DNA from: Sipunculus nudus
Lineage: Eukaryota; Annelida; Sipuncula; Golfingiida; Sipunculidae
Assembly: GCA_026874595.1 (NCBI GenBank)
Contig: CM049309.1
Span: 49,088,079 to 49,152,078, forward strand
Reading direction: 5' to 3'
DNA length: 64,000 bases
Shown: piece after piece, positions 39,715 through 51,330 of the stretch
Layout: each line of letters opens with the position of its first letter
How positions within the stretch are numbered: the first letter of the stretch is position 1
Position numbers and translations under genes: made by a program
Notes under the pieces: model-generated
Seen by the model: the letters and a program-made list of their open reading frames with translations, nothing else
Told to the model about the DNA's origin: nothing
Database searches by the model: none

Positions 39715-41405
39715 TCATGTTTGTAGTGATGGAGAGAAGTTATTTACATCTAATGTTTTCCTAATGTACTGAGGTGTGGGAATAGGAACTCTAGTTCTTT
39801 GGTATGGTGTCAATAAAGTGTCACCAAGTGACACTCGGTATGTGCTTTCTGTCAGACTCTGTCGGGTTTTGTGTACAATTATATAGCCGGGCAAAAGGGT
39901 GGCAATGGAGTCTATTGCATTTTGCTGACAGAGAAGGGAACACTGTGTATACAAAATACACAACGAGAGAAGCATTTTAAAAGGAAAAGCATCTGTAGAC
40001 ATTACGGTCAGCGATTTATGCAAATTGGTGTTATGCAAAACATCAAGTGATTTCAGGTTGTCAACGCAAGGCACGGCTGTCGCATTGTGATACGTTTGGA
40101 ACACGTAGTCATTACGACGCCTTCGTGGTAAGTTGCATTCCTGAAATCACGTGAGTTAAAGTAAATCCTTGAGGCCAGCTCAGAACGCGTGGGCTGTATT
40201 CCCCTGAATGGAACTACAGGCGCTTGATTCCCTTTTTATGATAAAGTGTTCAAATATCCAATGTTTTTAGAGATACTACGACGAAATCAGGTCAAACGTT
40301 ATCACTTGTTATATGACAAGGTTGGCAACTCGGCCAAAACTTTTCGTGCGATAATGAAGGAAGTTACGTTCTCGACCCGCTTAATCCATATGATACGTAA
40401 TCCATATGATTGTTCAATACTAAGGGAGTTACAGAATCGAATTCATCTTATTTCCATTGTTTTCAACCATCAATACATGCTTCCTGGTTTACCTGTTAAT
40501 AGTGGTGTGTCTGAATTTCGACGTCGTACATTTTAAACGGTGGCGGAAGCGGCCTTCGGTTAAGTGATAAGTGATATTTCACACGAAAACATGAGAAATT
40601 ATTCCGAGAAATTATCGTTGAAACGTTTAATATTTTCAAAGTGTGTAAATTATCTCCTAATAGCATCCGGGACGGAGTCCCTATTCTTTAAATGAAAACC
40701 CAAAACTATTTGGAGAGACCACGTTTTGCTTGTGAAACAAAAAAAAAATCACTTGTTTATTTTACTACTTTGTTATACCAGAAGACATGGAATTTAAATC
40801 TTTTTATACAAAGATCTAGAGTGAACTCTTCGATTATAATGGTATTTTGCAATAACCCTAGAGAGCATCCATCTCCCGGTTTTGCAATATAATGCACCTG
40901 ACGGAAAAAAATGCAAGTAAATTCATGTTTAATTGCTGTTAACATAACCTTTATGTATGTACGTTTATATTTTGACCGAATAATGCTTAGATTTCTGTGC
41001 AACTACAGCTTGTCTAATCAAGGATTGCGTTTATCCCATATAGACACAAATGAAATCATCAGTATACATATTAATCACCGTAGATAAAAAATATATACGG
41101 GGCATGTATATACACCAGTACAACAGTGGGGGTAGCTGGCGGTTTTATTCTTTGTCTATATATTTGCAGCTGCATTCAGTTTATGATCACGACAACCGCT
41201 GAATCAGTGTTCCATCAAGGCGTATGGGACCGGGAAAATTGTACTAATTTATCAGAATCGTGGTTAAATCACGCAATTACCTCCTTACTTGGCACAAGCC
41301 CAGTGCCTGTATGACTGTAACATTAATTTAAACAGCCAGGGAACCAGGTGAAACGGCAGAAAAAGTACAACTTACCAAGGCCGCAATTACTGCTATTTTT
41401 CCCAT
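39715..41405 (-). CDS. Candidate two-exon gene, unrecognised (about 151 aa)
   Basis: Exon 1, 41405-41376: ATG, then MGKIAVIAAL and donor TTG|GTAAGT (phase 0). Exon 2, 40140-39715: acceptor cgtgatttcag, open in phase 0 to TGA. Exon 2 begins ECNLPRRRRNDYV and includes a hydrophobic stretch (MLLSLCILYTQCSLLC) and LLPGYIIVHKTRQSLTE. An AATAAA lies roughly 60 nt past the stop. I do not recognise the family. The PGY...SLTE segment faintly recalls PAN/apple-type modules of molluscan secreted proteins, but the expected cysteines are missing. The leader is short for a signal peptide. The good donor, acceptor, matched phase and polyA signal are the only support. Confidence 0.35.
40271..40536 (+). pseudogene. 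Sulfotransferase-derived fragment (relic or lone exon)
   Basis: Plus-strand open frame with acceptor atgtttttag just before 40271. It encodes YHLLYDKVGNSAKTF and, further on, RLIHMIRNPYD (40378-40410). The last motif matches the I-H-V-I-R-N-P-x-D stretch that contacts the 3'-phosphate of PAPS in sulfotransferases, and D-K-x-G upstream also fits. After the Asp the usual N-I-A-T-M-x-L-R is shortened to CSILR, and no other catalytic exon was found. It lies in the intron of the candidate gene on the other strand. Most likely a decayed copy; a genuine internal exon cannot be ruled out. Confidence 0.5.
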
Positions 41406-42089
41406 GGCTTGATTCAATATTTATTAAACACACTGGAATACAAGAATACTGTTCTTTTTTTTCAGAGTAATTTTTTTTTCTGTGATACAAGGGGCGCCCT
41501 ATTCATCTGGTTTTTATCTTGTCCGCATTCATATGTTATATAGTTATCTTTTTTTCAACAAAGATGTAGATTTCGGATAATTAAACACCAAACTAATTTA
41601 ATTAATAGCTGGTAAAATTATTTCCTGCATAATTGAAATTAACTCCTTGGTTTCATTTTACAAATCATAGCCAGCTATTAATGAACTTTATTCATTGGTT
41701 TCATTTCACTTTATCTCCTAGCTATCTGCATCACCCACATACTTCCGTACATAAAGTGCACAATGATCAGTTGTATTAATGGTAAGTGTCGCACCTGCTT
41801 AATAGGAAACATTACACCGTGCTTCATATCGAATTCCTCAAGATATTCTCGACAAGATTTGCATAACAAAAACCGAAGGTTACAGACATGCCCACGCTAT
41901 ATGTACATGTCTAGGTTATCCGAGAAGGTTTAATAGACGGGTGAGTTAAGTTAAATGTAGCATTGCGGATTTTAGTATACGCCGACAGGAACTGCACCGT
42001 ATACATATAATTTTCTTATCATTTGGATATAACAAATATGGGTTTTTTTGTCGATTTAGTGGACTCGAGCACATAATTTAATTAGTCGC

Positions 42090-44637
42090 CGACAGATGTC
42101 GTTAGTGTGGTAAATCCGGTCTATTCTCATAGCAGATGTAAGAAGTTAAGCCGTTGTGTGGTAAATCCGGTCTGTTCTCATTGTACAACGCAAATGGAAG
42201 AAATTAAGCCGTTGTGTGGTAAATCCGGTCTATTCTCATTGTACAACGCAGATGTAAGATGTTAAGCCGTTGTGTGGTAATTCCGGCCTTTTCTCATTGT
42301 ACAACGCAGATGTAAGAAGTTAGCCGTTGTGTGGTAAATTTGGTCTATTCTCATTATATAACGCAGATGTAAGAAGCAAGGCTGTTGTGTGGTAAATCCG
42401 GTCTTTTCTCATTGTACAACGCAGATGTAAGAAGTTAAGCTGTTGTGTGGTAAATTGGTCTATTCTCATTATATAATGCAGATGTAAGACGTTAAGCCGT
42501 TGTGTGGTAAATTCGGTCTTTTCTCATTGTACAACGCAGATGTAAGAAGTAAAGCCGTTGTGTGGTAAATCCGGTCTGTTCTCATTGTACAACGCAGATG
42601 TAAGTAGTAAAGGCGTTGTGTAGTAAATCGGGTCTTTTCTCATTGTACAACGCAGATGTAAGAAGTAAAGCCGTTGTGTGGTAAATCCGGTCTGTTCTCA
42701 TTGTACAACGCAGATGTAAGAAGTAAAGCCGTTGTGTAGTAAATCCGGTCTTTTCTCATTGTACAACGCAGATGTAAGAAGTAAAGCCGTTGTGTGGTAA
42801 GTCCGGTCTCTTCTCATTGTACAACGCAGATGTAAGTGGTAAAGGCGTTGTGTAGTAAATCCGGTCTTTTCTCATTGTACAACGCAGATGTAAGAAGCAA
42901 GGCCGTTGTGTGGTTAATCCGGTCTTTTCTCATTGTACAACGCAGATGTAAGAAGTTAAGCCGTTGTGTGGTAAATTGGTCTATTCTCATTATATAATGC
43001 AGATGTAAGACGTTAAGCCGTTGTGTGGTAAATCCGGTCTTTTCTCATTGTACAACGCAGATGTATGAAGTAAAGCCGTCGTGTGGTAAATCCGGTCTGT
43101 TCTCATTGTACAACGCAGATGTAAGTAGTAAAGGCGTTGTGTAGTAAATCGGGTCTTTTCTTATTGTACAACGCAGATGTAAGAAGTAAAGCCGTTGTGT
43201 GGTAAATCCGGTCTTTTCTCATTGTACAACGCAGATGTAAGAAGTAAAGCCGTTGTGTGGTAAATCGGGTCTGTTCTCATTGTACAACGCAGATGTAAGT
43301 GGTAAAGGTGTTGTGTAGTAAATCCGGTCTTTTCTCATTGTACAACGCAGATGTAAGAAGCAAGGCCGTTGTGTGGTAAATCCGGTCTTTTCTCATTGTA
43401 CAACGCAGATGTATGAAGTAAAGCCGTTGTGTGGTAAATCCGGTCTGTTCTCATTGTACAACGCAGATGTAAGAAGTAAAGCCGTTGTGTGGTAAATCCG
43501 GTCTGTTCTCATTGTACAACGCAGATGTAAGTAGTAAAGGCGTTGTGTAGTAAATCGGGTCTTTTCTCATTGTACAACGCAGATGTAAGAAGTAAAGCCG
43601 TTGTGTGGTAAATCCGGTCTGTTCTCATTGTACAACGCAGATGTAAGTAGTAAAGGCGTTGTGTAGTAAATCGGGTCTTTTCTCATTGTACAACGCAGAT
43701 GTAAGAAGTAAAGCTGTTGTGTGGTAAATCCGGTCTTTTCTCATTGTACAACGCAGATGTAAGAAGTAAAGCCGTTGTGTGGTAAATCCGGTCTGTTCTC
43801 ATTGTACAACGCAGATGTAAGTGGTAAAGCCGTTGTGTAGTAAATCCGGTCTTTTCTCATTGTACAACGCAGATGTATGAAGTAAAGCCGTTGTGTGGTA
43901 AATCCGGTCTGTTCTCATTGTACAACGCAGATGTAAAAAGTAAAGGCGTTGTGTAGTAAATCCGGTCTTTTCTCATTGTACAACGCAGATGTATGAAGTA
44001 AAGCCGTTGTGTGGTAAATCCGGTCTTTTCTCATTGTACAACGCAGATGTAAAAAGTAAAGGCGTTGTGTAGTAAATCCGGTCTTTTCTCATTGTACAAC
44101 TCAGATGTATGAAGTAAAGCCGTTGTGTGGTAAATCCGGTCTGTTCTCATTGTACAACGCAGATGTAAAAAGTAAAGGCGTTGTGTAGTAAATCCGGTCT
44201 TTTCTCATTGTACAACGCAGATGTATGAAGTAAAGCCGTTGTGTGGTAAATCCGATCTGTTCTCATTGTACAACGCAGATGTAAAAAGTAAAGGCGTTGT
44301 GTAGTAAATCCGGTCTTTTCTCATTGTACAACGCAGATGTATGAAGTAAAGCCGTTGTGTGGTAAATCTGGTCTTTTCTCATTGTACAACGCAAATGTAA
44401 AAAGTAAAGCCGTTGTGTAGTAAATCCGGTCTTTTCTCATTGTACAACGCAGATGTATGAAGTAAAGCCGTTGTGTGGTAAATCCGGTCTGTTCTCATTG
44501 TACAACCCAGATGTAAAAAGTAAAGCCGTTGTGTGGTAAATCCGGTCTGTTCTCATTGTACAACGCAGATGTAAGAAGTAAAGCCGTTGTGTGGTAAATC
44601 CGGTCTGTTCTCATTGTACAACGCAGATGTAAGTAGT
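42090..44637. repeat. 58-bp satellite array, about 44 units, dimeric higher-order pattern
   Basis: Unit: CCGTTGTGTGGTAAATCCGG, then TCTGTTCTCATTGTACAACG, then CAGATGTAAGAAGTAAAG. Left-edge units are most diverged. From about 43840 two variants alternate strictly: one with TGTGTGG, GATGTATGAAG and CCG; the other with TGTGTAG, GATGTAAAAAG and GGCG, giving a 116-bp dimer. Each unit has a CGTTGT...ACAACG inverted pair and a TTGTACAA palindrome. No unique spacers. Confidence 0.97.
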
Positions 44638-44819
44638 ATTTTCCTATTCTTTCTTATGATCTTACATTAGATGTGTTCCCTGGCTGAGTAACTATCTTCA
44701 TTTCAGCTGGTCATATTTCGAGTTTTTAAATGACATCGCCCAAATCTGCAGCTGTAAACTGAAGCTGGTTTAGCATACGAACAATGACCTGGATGGTGAT
44801 AAATGAGTATGATCTGTTG

Positions 44820-45080
44820 TAAAATGTAGAGTGATTTCAAATGATGTATGACTCTAGTCCGGACTCTAGCCCATTTTTCAGAGACTCTAACATGGACTTC
44901 AGGGAAGTTTTACTCGCAGTTAAGGACTCTGGAAATCAGTACGAGTTTGTCTCGCAGAAGCTGGAACTCAAGGACTAATTTGATTGGCTTGGACTTGGAC
45001 TTGAAATCGGATTCTGATGGTGTGGACTCGACTGCATCACTGCAGTTTTATCACATTTTAAATGATTCTGCTTCTTGATT
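44820..45080. repeat. GGACTC-rich repeat C, copy 2
   Basis: The complementary form of repeat C, with GGACTCT, GGACTTGG and GGACTCG motifs, directly after the 58-bp satellite. A 76-codon frame across it is a by-product of the repetition. Confidence 0.55.
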
Positions 45081-45774
45081 AATATGTAAAATACATTTTT
45101 ATTTTCCTTTTTGAAGTAGGTCCATTAATCTTTTATCCTATAATACCATTCCCCCCCCCCCCCCCGAAATGTAAATGATAAAATTATCCTAGCAAATAAA
45201 AACAAAGGGTCATATGGTGATGTCTTTCATTCTACATACTTTCCATCTCCCGCTCTCCCTCTTAGAGTGTATTTACCAAAGGCAGGTGAAAGAAACATGA
45301 AGTAAAAAACTCAAGTAAAACCAGATAGTGTCCCTTGGCGTGTAATTTTCGGACAAACAATCGAAAACCTGACAAGTTTCCATGTCCGGAAATGAGACCG
45401 TTGTTCTTGTATTACACTAGACAGTTGTCTCTCTTTCCAGAACACATCAACGAAGATTCTCAGTATTTGTGTTTACGGATAACACCCTGTTATGTGCAAT
45501 GCCCCAAACAATTGCCGGACTAAACAACATTACCAGTTAACCCTGTATTCATGGACTTACCAGATTGCAGGACCATCAAATACGGATGCCATAATCGTGG
45601 GTTCAGCCACACCAAGAAAATTGTTCTTTGCAGTTTGTGCGCGCGGGTGATTTTTTTATTTATTTTATAATCATTATTATTATTATTATATAAATTAATA
45701 TGCATATATATTGCTAAATAGCCGGAAAGAGAAAAAATGCCCGATAATTCTTCAAATTCAAATATAATTAAATA

Positions 45775-46010
45775 CAGTAAAACCCCGCCTAACGACCACC
45801 TCGGTATCTCACTTTATATTATATATTTAAACCTCGGAATTGCGGGCATCTCGTTTTTCCGTTTTACGACCACTTATTTTGGTCCCAACGGGTGACTGGG
45901 ACCTCAATTATGCGACCACTAAGAACAGAGTAAACACTGCCTGCTCAGCCGTACCGGTGAGTCGGGCGGACACCAGTGCATTTCATCTATATAATTAATA
46001 CGGAGTTGGG
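45775..46010. repeat. pogo/Tigger-like transposon end (one-sided)
   Basis: TACAGTAAAACCCCGCCTAA followed by CGACCACC, then ACGACCACTTATTTTGG and GCGACCACTAAG. The TA-CAGTAAAACC start resembles pogo-type terminal repeats. The other end was not found. Confidence 0.45.
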
Positions 46011-47949
46011 ATTTTTCTAGACCACGGTTAACCTGCTTCCGTTCCGATTTGACTCTCTAAAATTCGGCAGACGTATCGTTGGTGTGCTCTTTTAGAACAA
46101 GTTTGTTTTATTTTGCGGGATTATGCCATATTAAGTTATATAATTAATAATTTTAATATTTCCCAATAAGGTGCCCCTGTTTCTTTCTTGCTGCAAGGTC
46201 CTCCACGCCTGTGACGCCGATATATGGGTTGTTTGGGGGGGGGGGGGGGGCGGGGGACAATGCTTATCAAAAGGAAGCCCTGGGGGTGGGGGAGGGGGAT
46301 TGTATACACTTCAAAGGGTCCTCAATCCTCCACCAGGATCTACTAATAAGTCGTTCGTTCATACGTGCACGTTTCATGTAAAACATGGATTCGCCAGGCG
46401 AGTGGCAGAACAACTGCATACGAATGGGCGGCTTCTACCCGGGGACAAAGAAATAACCAATTATAATTAGTCCTTTTTGAAATTGTGGTTATGGCACTTA
46501 AGACAAAAATATACTATGGTGATTCCAATTACCTCGAAAAAATGTTATGGATCACGGATGCAGTTTTACTCTATTCCTCTTCCAATTTTCAGCAAAATCT
46601 GTATATTAAATTTTGCGTTAATTTGCTGAAAGACAATGCATCGAACCAAGGCTCAAGTGGTTTCCTTGCTATATTCTTTCATCGAGATATATCAACCTGC
46701 TTTTTTTATCTGGGAGAGTTGTCAATTTTGCATCGGACTTTCCATGACAATTTACAGTACTTAAACCAAAAAAATAATACTGTTGGAATATATTTTTCTG
46801 GGCCTATCTTTCTTACATTGGCAGCTTTACAAAAAGACTTCATCGACATATGCATGTGTATACAAATAACTCATGTGTCTGTTAACATGCTTTAGACTAT
46901 ACCCTCAACTGACTACACTGAATAAACATCGTGTTTCACAATGTCGCCTGAGCTTCAACTAATAAAAAGCATCTTTCATATAATTTCACAGTGGAATGCT
47001 TATTTATACAAGCGTTATATCTACGATATTCCCCAAGCAATGAAGCTGTCGGACCTGTCTCTTATCGGAAAAAAACTTCTCACTCAAAAATTCGTACACC
47101 CTATATGTGCCTCACGCCTCTTTCCAAAATTTATTTTTGTGTGATTTCTGGAATAGAATAATTTTCTTTCTATGTTTTATTTTGGGGGAGGGTGTTTCCG
47201 GAGAATTCTAGCACACATAAAGTAATCTTTATATCATATAAGTGAAACACATGACAAAAGTTCCTGCAAAAACCTTAAGATTAAAATATGCGTCATTTAG
47301 TTCCTATCAGCTGATGATCATTACAAAAATATGCATCAGATAGAGCCGTGGATTTTTCATGGGTGCAGCTAGTCCCTAATTATTAAAGGACAGTAGACGA
47401 AACAAGCGCAGGGATAGATAAATTCGTTTTCACGGATGATCACATGCCAGAGCAGGAATGTTTGCGTCAAGGTTTCATAACTTTTATGAAGCATGCCGTA
47501 AATTATATGCGTAATACACAGACCCCTACAATAAATAATGTGTTGTACAAGCTGCAAGGGCGAGCTGTACGCCAATTGTCAAAGTCGGCAGTTTTGTATG
47601 GATAGGTTTCTCAGGTATAGACTTTGTCAAGGCCCCAACGAATGAACCTGTTTGGTATGAGGTTAATGTTTTTGATATATCAAGCACTAGCTGATAGACC
47701 CGGTATGCCGGGCTTATTACCGGGGTTGGGGAGATTTATTAACTGAGATGTGAAATGTTGGCTCATTTTTTTATTCTAAAAGTTAACAGAAAATATAGGT
47801 TTTCAGTGAGAAACTGTCTCCATAAGATATGTATTAACATTTTGGCACGACTGCAGAATAACTCACGCACCTCTCTGAGGCACAACACTTCTGTGAACAG
47901 AAAACGTTTCTATGCACAGCTGCTTGTATCTTAATTTTGCCACTTACTT

Positions 47950-48340
47950 TTAAATTACATGAATCCTTAACATCATACCGTCCGTCCGTATAAACTCATA
48001 ATCTGGTGGAGACAGTACGTGAGTGATCCTGCAGTCGCTCCAATATCTTTGATATTTATTTGGTGGTTTTGTCCTCGTGGCAAGAAATTTATACCCCGGT
48101 ATGTTTACCTTGATGACCTGGCCAGTGATTGACATTACGAAACGGAATGAGTCGCTGGGACATTCAGGTTTTCGATGATATTTGACTGGATTCTATCGGT
48201 GGACGTATAAAGATTAGGTTGATGTGAGGAACACATGGCAGATTTATTAAATGTACGTTGCAAGGAAACTGTTCCTGAAGAAAGAAACAGAAATATGCAT
48301 ACCTCGTAAGTAGCAGACGCGGACCCAACGCGACTCCATG
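47950..48340 (-). other. CUB-like coding fragment, possibly two exons
   Basis: From acceptor gatagaatccag (about 48190) the minus strand reads KYHRKPECPSDSFRFVM, then GQVIKVNIPGYKF, RYWSDCRI and PPDYEFIRTDG, open to about 47950. The order G-x-I/V...P-G-Y...C...P-x-x-Y recalls the first half of a CUB domain. A phase-matched short exon at about 48340-48303 (ending VRVCYLR, donor GTATGC) could precede it, but it abuts the foldback element. No start, partner exons or second half were found, so this may be a relic. Confidence 0.3.
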
Positions 48341-48355
48341 CAGAGGGTCCGTATT

Positions 48356-50109
48356 CTACGGTGGCTGATTTAGGACACAGAAAAAAAAATATTTATCTCG
48401 TGATCTCGAGATGTTATCTCGAGATCTCGACATAGAATTTCGCAAAAAAAAAAAAATTTAGGAAGCAAAAAAAAAATTTTAGGAAGCAAAAAAAACATTT
48501 TAGGAAGCAAAAAAAAATTTTTAGGAAGCAAAAAAAAAATATTATCTTTCGAGATCTCCAGAAAAAATGTCACACTTGTACGAACCATTCGAAGCTGAAT
48601 TGACATAAAACAAAGCAACCATATGGGGACAGTATACGTTAAGAGTGCTTACTATTGCAATTATAAAACAAAGACCATGTATACTGTGTTTATCTGAACG
48701 GTAATACAATATAATTAATTTAAAATCAATCAAGTTTGTATATCCCCTGAGATAAGGCGAGTTGAAGAAAAGTTCAATATAAATTCAATATTTAATATTC
48801 ATATCCGTAAGGAAGATGTCAAAGCCTAAAGAATCTGAAACATTCTACCTGAACGGCGGATTCGGAGCCACGTCTGTTAAATCACTCAAATAGAAATGAT
48901 TAGGTCTGCATGCATGCATTGTGGGTACCTTATTATTTTAAGAATACAAACAAATATGAGCTTCTTATAGAAACACGCTTTTTGTACAATTTTTTCCGCT
49001 TTTGTTTTATTGAAATGGTGTGTCGTTTTATGGAACATGTATTAGACCATCATTAATTAAAATATGCTAAAACTGATTTCTGTTTTCGGGTAGGTACGCT
49101 GGGGGGGGGGAGGGTCGGGGAGGGGCGTTGCTTCAGCCCCTAAAGCCCAAGTCTTGATCCCCTATGGCTCTTACTATAGCTCAGATTAATTTAATCAACC
49201 TATCTTCATAAATGTTTTATATTCATAAATAAACGGTTTAAAATTTCGATCATCTCTCATCATGATTTTCTTTCAGCAAAATGCTCTGCTTTGGTCTTAA
49301 AGTCGCTATTCACCTGCCTTATTTATAGAATCTTTGTAATACAGGCTAACTCTGCATATACATATTAAAGAAGTGAAAGTAATCATAAACATAATCTAGG
49401 TAAACATAATCTATTAATCTTTCATAAAAATGAGCCAATGCCATGGGTAAAGGCGGTGTCTTTTTATAACATGGGTCGGGGGGGGGGGGGGCAAAAATTG
49501 CCACCGATCGTAATAGAAAGACGTCCGGCAGAAACATCTGGCTTCAATTCAGAGATTACAGATTTCTGTAAATGACAAATACTACATTGCTTCACATGCT
49601 CTAATGAATATCAACTAGTGATCTTTTAATAACTCGGTTACATGTTTTTATCTGTATGTTAACACTTGCTCAAGTGGCTTGTATACAAGTAGCCTTTAGA
49701 TAAAATGTTTATACGTCAAAGTGACGTTATAAGACCCATTCCCAGCTGGGGTTTCTTCCTAATTTTTTTTTTTTTTTTGCTTTTTTTTTTTTTTTTTTTT
49801 TGCTTCCTAAAATTTTTTTTTTTTGCTTCCTTTTTTTTTTTTGCTTCATAAAATTTTTTTTATGCTTCTTAAATTTTTTTTTTTTGCTTCCTAAAATTTT
49901 TTTTTTTGCTTCCTAAAAATTTTTTTTGCTTCCTAAAATTTTATTTTATGCTTCCTAAATTTTTTTGTTTGCTTCCTAAAATTTTTTTTTGCTTCCTAAA
50001 AATTTTTTTTTTGCTTCCTAAAATTTTTTTTTTTTTTGCGAAATTCTGTCGAGATCTCGAGATCACGAGATAAATATTTTTTTTCTGTGTCCTAAATCAG
50101 CCACCGTAG
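48356..50109. mobile_element. Foldback element with GGAAGC-A(n) arms
   Basis: Begins CTACGGTGGCTGATTTAGGA and ends with its exact inverse, then both arms continue through ATATTTATCTCGTGATCTCG and GAATTTCGC into arrays of TTAGGAAGC plus A-runs (left 48450-48540) or the complement (right 49765-50035). It is flanked by TATT on both sides (48352-48355 and 50110-50113), consistent with a 4-bp target duplication. The roughly 1.2-kb centre has no transposase-like frame. Confidence 0.85.
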
Positions 50110-51275
50110 TATTCATTTTCAACCGCCTTAATTTTTTTTTTTTTCATCGTATCAGACAAATTTTGAGGCCTGAAACCCCAGACACCACTCCACCACACCC
50201 CACCCCACGCCTGTTCCTGAAATTGGAACCTTGAATTAGGTTTTGTCATTAATCCTCCTGGGTTGAACTCTCCATTTCATAAAGCAAGAAACATGTGTTT
50301 TTCTCTTTTACTGACCACGCACGTGGGTCAAATCCCTCATTGAAAGCAAGCTTTATTCATATGAACAATAGTCCTTAGTGTTAGAGGTTAAGTGACCACG
50401 ATGCACGCATTCCGGTGATTGCCGAAGGCAGTTCGGCTGTGCTCGGTAAAAAAAACAGAAAAATCACTCAAAATGATATGTATATTAAAAATTATTTATT
50501 TTCATATCGCCTATGTCACTGTGGGGATAATAACCTTTAAAATGGTGTATGGCACAATATTGTACACAGCGCGGATTTAGAGAACACTGCAAACAAACGT
50601 GAACTAAATTCCTTTTATAAGTATTAGATTAATATCATCCAAGCATTCATTTAATATATTGTAATATTGTTAATTAAACAATCGAATTGATATGTGCTTG
50701 GATATGAATTTTTTCATTTTTTTCTATCTTTGTGTTTTTATAATTTTTTTTTCAGTAGGAACAAATAAAATTATACAAATCATATCTTGTTAATTTTCTG
50801 TCTAATTGTGCAGATTTAGGTAGAAAACACAATCAGTAATTCCAGATTATAACGAATGGCTACTTAGGTTAAGAACGTACGGACAGACGAACTGTTGTAA
50901 GACCCTTGAAAATCAAACCGTGAAAAATCTATCCGTGAAAAACAGGAACGCCGATTCCGTAGTACATATATATTTTTTTGTCTAGCCTTCGTGGCTTCAT
51001 TCTCCGTTAACTCTCTGGGATGTGGAATCGTTTGAACAGTTAAATCAGATCTAGGTTTATCTTCTAAAACAAATCTTTGAGAATATTGATGGGACAACTA
51101 TGTAAGGGCTGCCGCTATTGCAACTTTTTTTCCCTCACCCACCTGTCCATTTACAGGGACTGTCGTTAAATGAGAGCGGTCCGGAGAGACTACTGTTTAC
51201 ATTATACCCTAACTGGGACAGTGTATTTATGCATGAATTTGTGTCAATTGTACAAGTCATAGAGCCAGTGTATAA

Positions 51276-51278
<3 letters not shown>

Positions 51279-51326
<48 letters not shown>
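51279..51326. repeat. (AT)n microsatellite
   Basis: Uninterrupted AT tract of about 48 bp. Confidence 0.95.

Positions 51327-51330
<4 letters not shown>

Larger units (their letters stand above)
44640..47949. other. Intergenic stretch right of the satellite
   Basis: Repeat C copy 2, a poly-C run (45151-45165), a pogo-like end (45775), a poly-G run (46236-46250) and AT-rich DNA. A minus-strand ATG (about 45590) followed by a GTAAGT donor (MASVFDGPAI) could be a tiny first exon, but no partner was found. The 136-codon plus frame at 46485-46895 has no recognised motif. Confidence 0.45.

Noticed and set aside
42090-44637. CRISPR-like regular array
   Set aside because: Units are contiguous near-identical 58-mers with no unique spacers, no cas genes, and the window is animal nuclear DNA.
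46485-46895. 136-codon plus frame
   Set aside because: AT-rich, no recognised motif, no leader or splice partner; plausible by chance at this composition.
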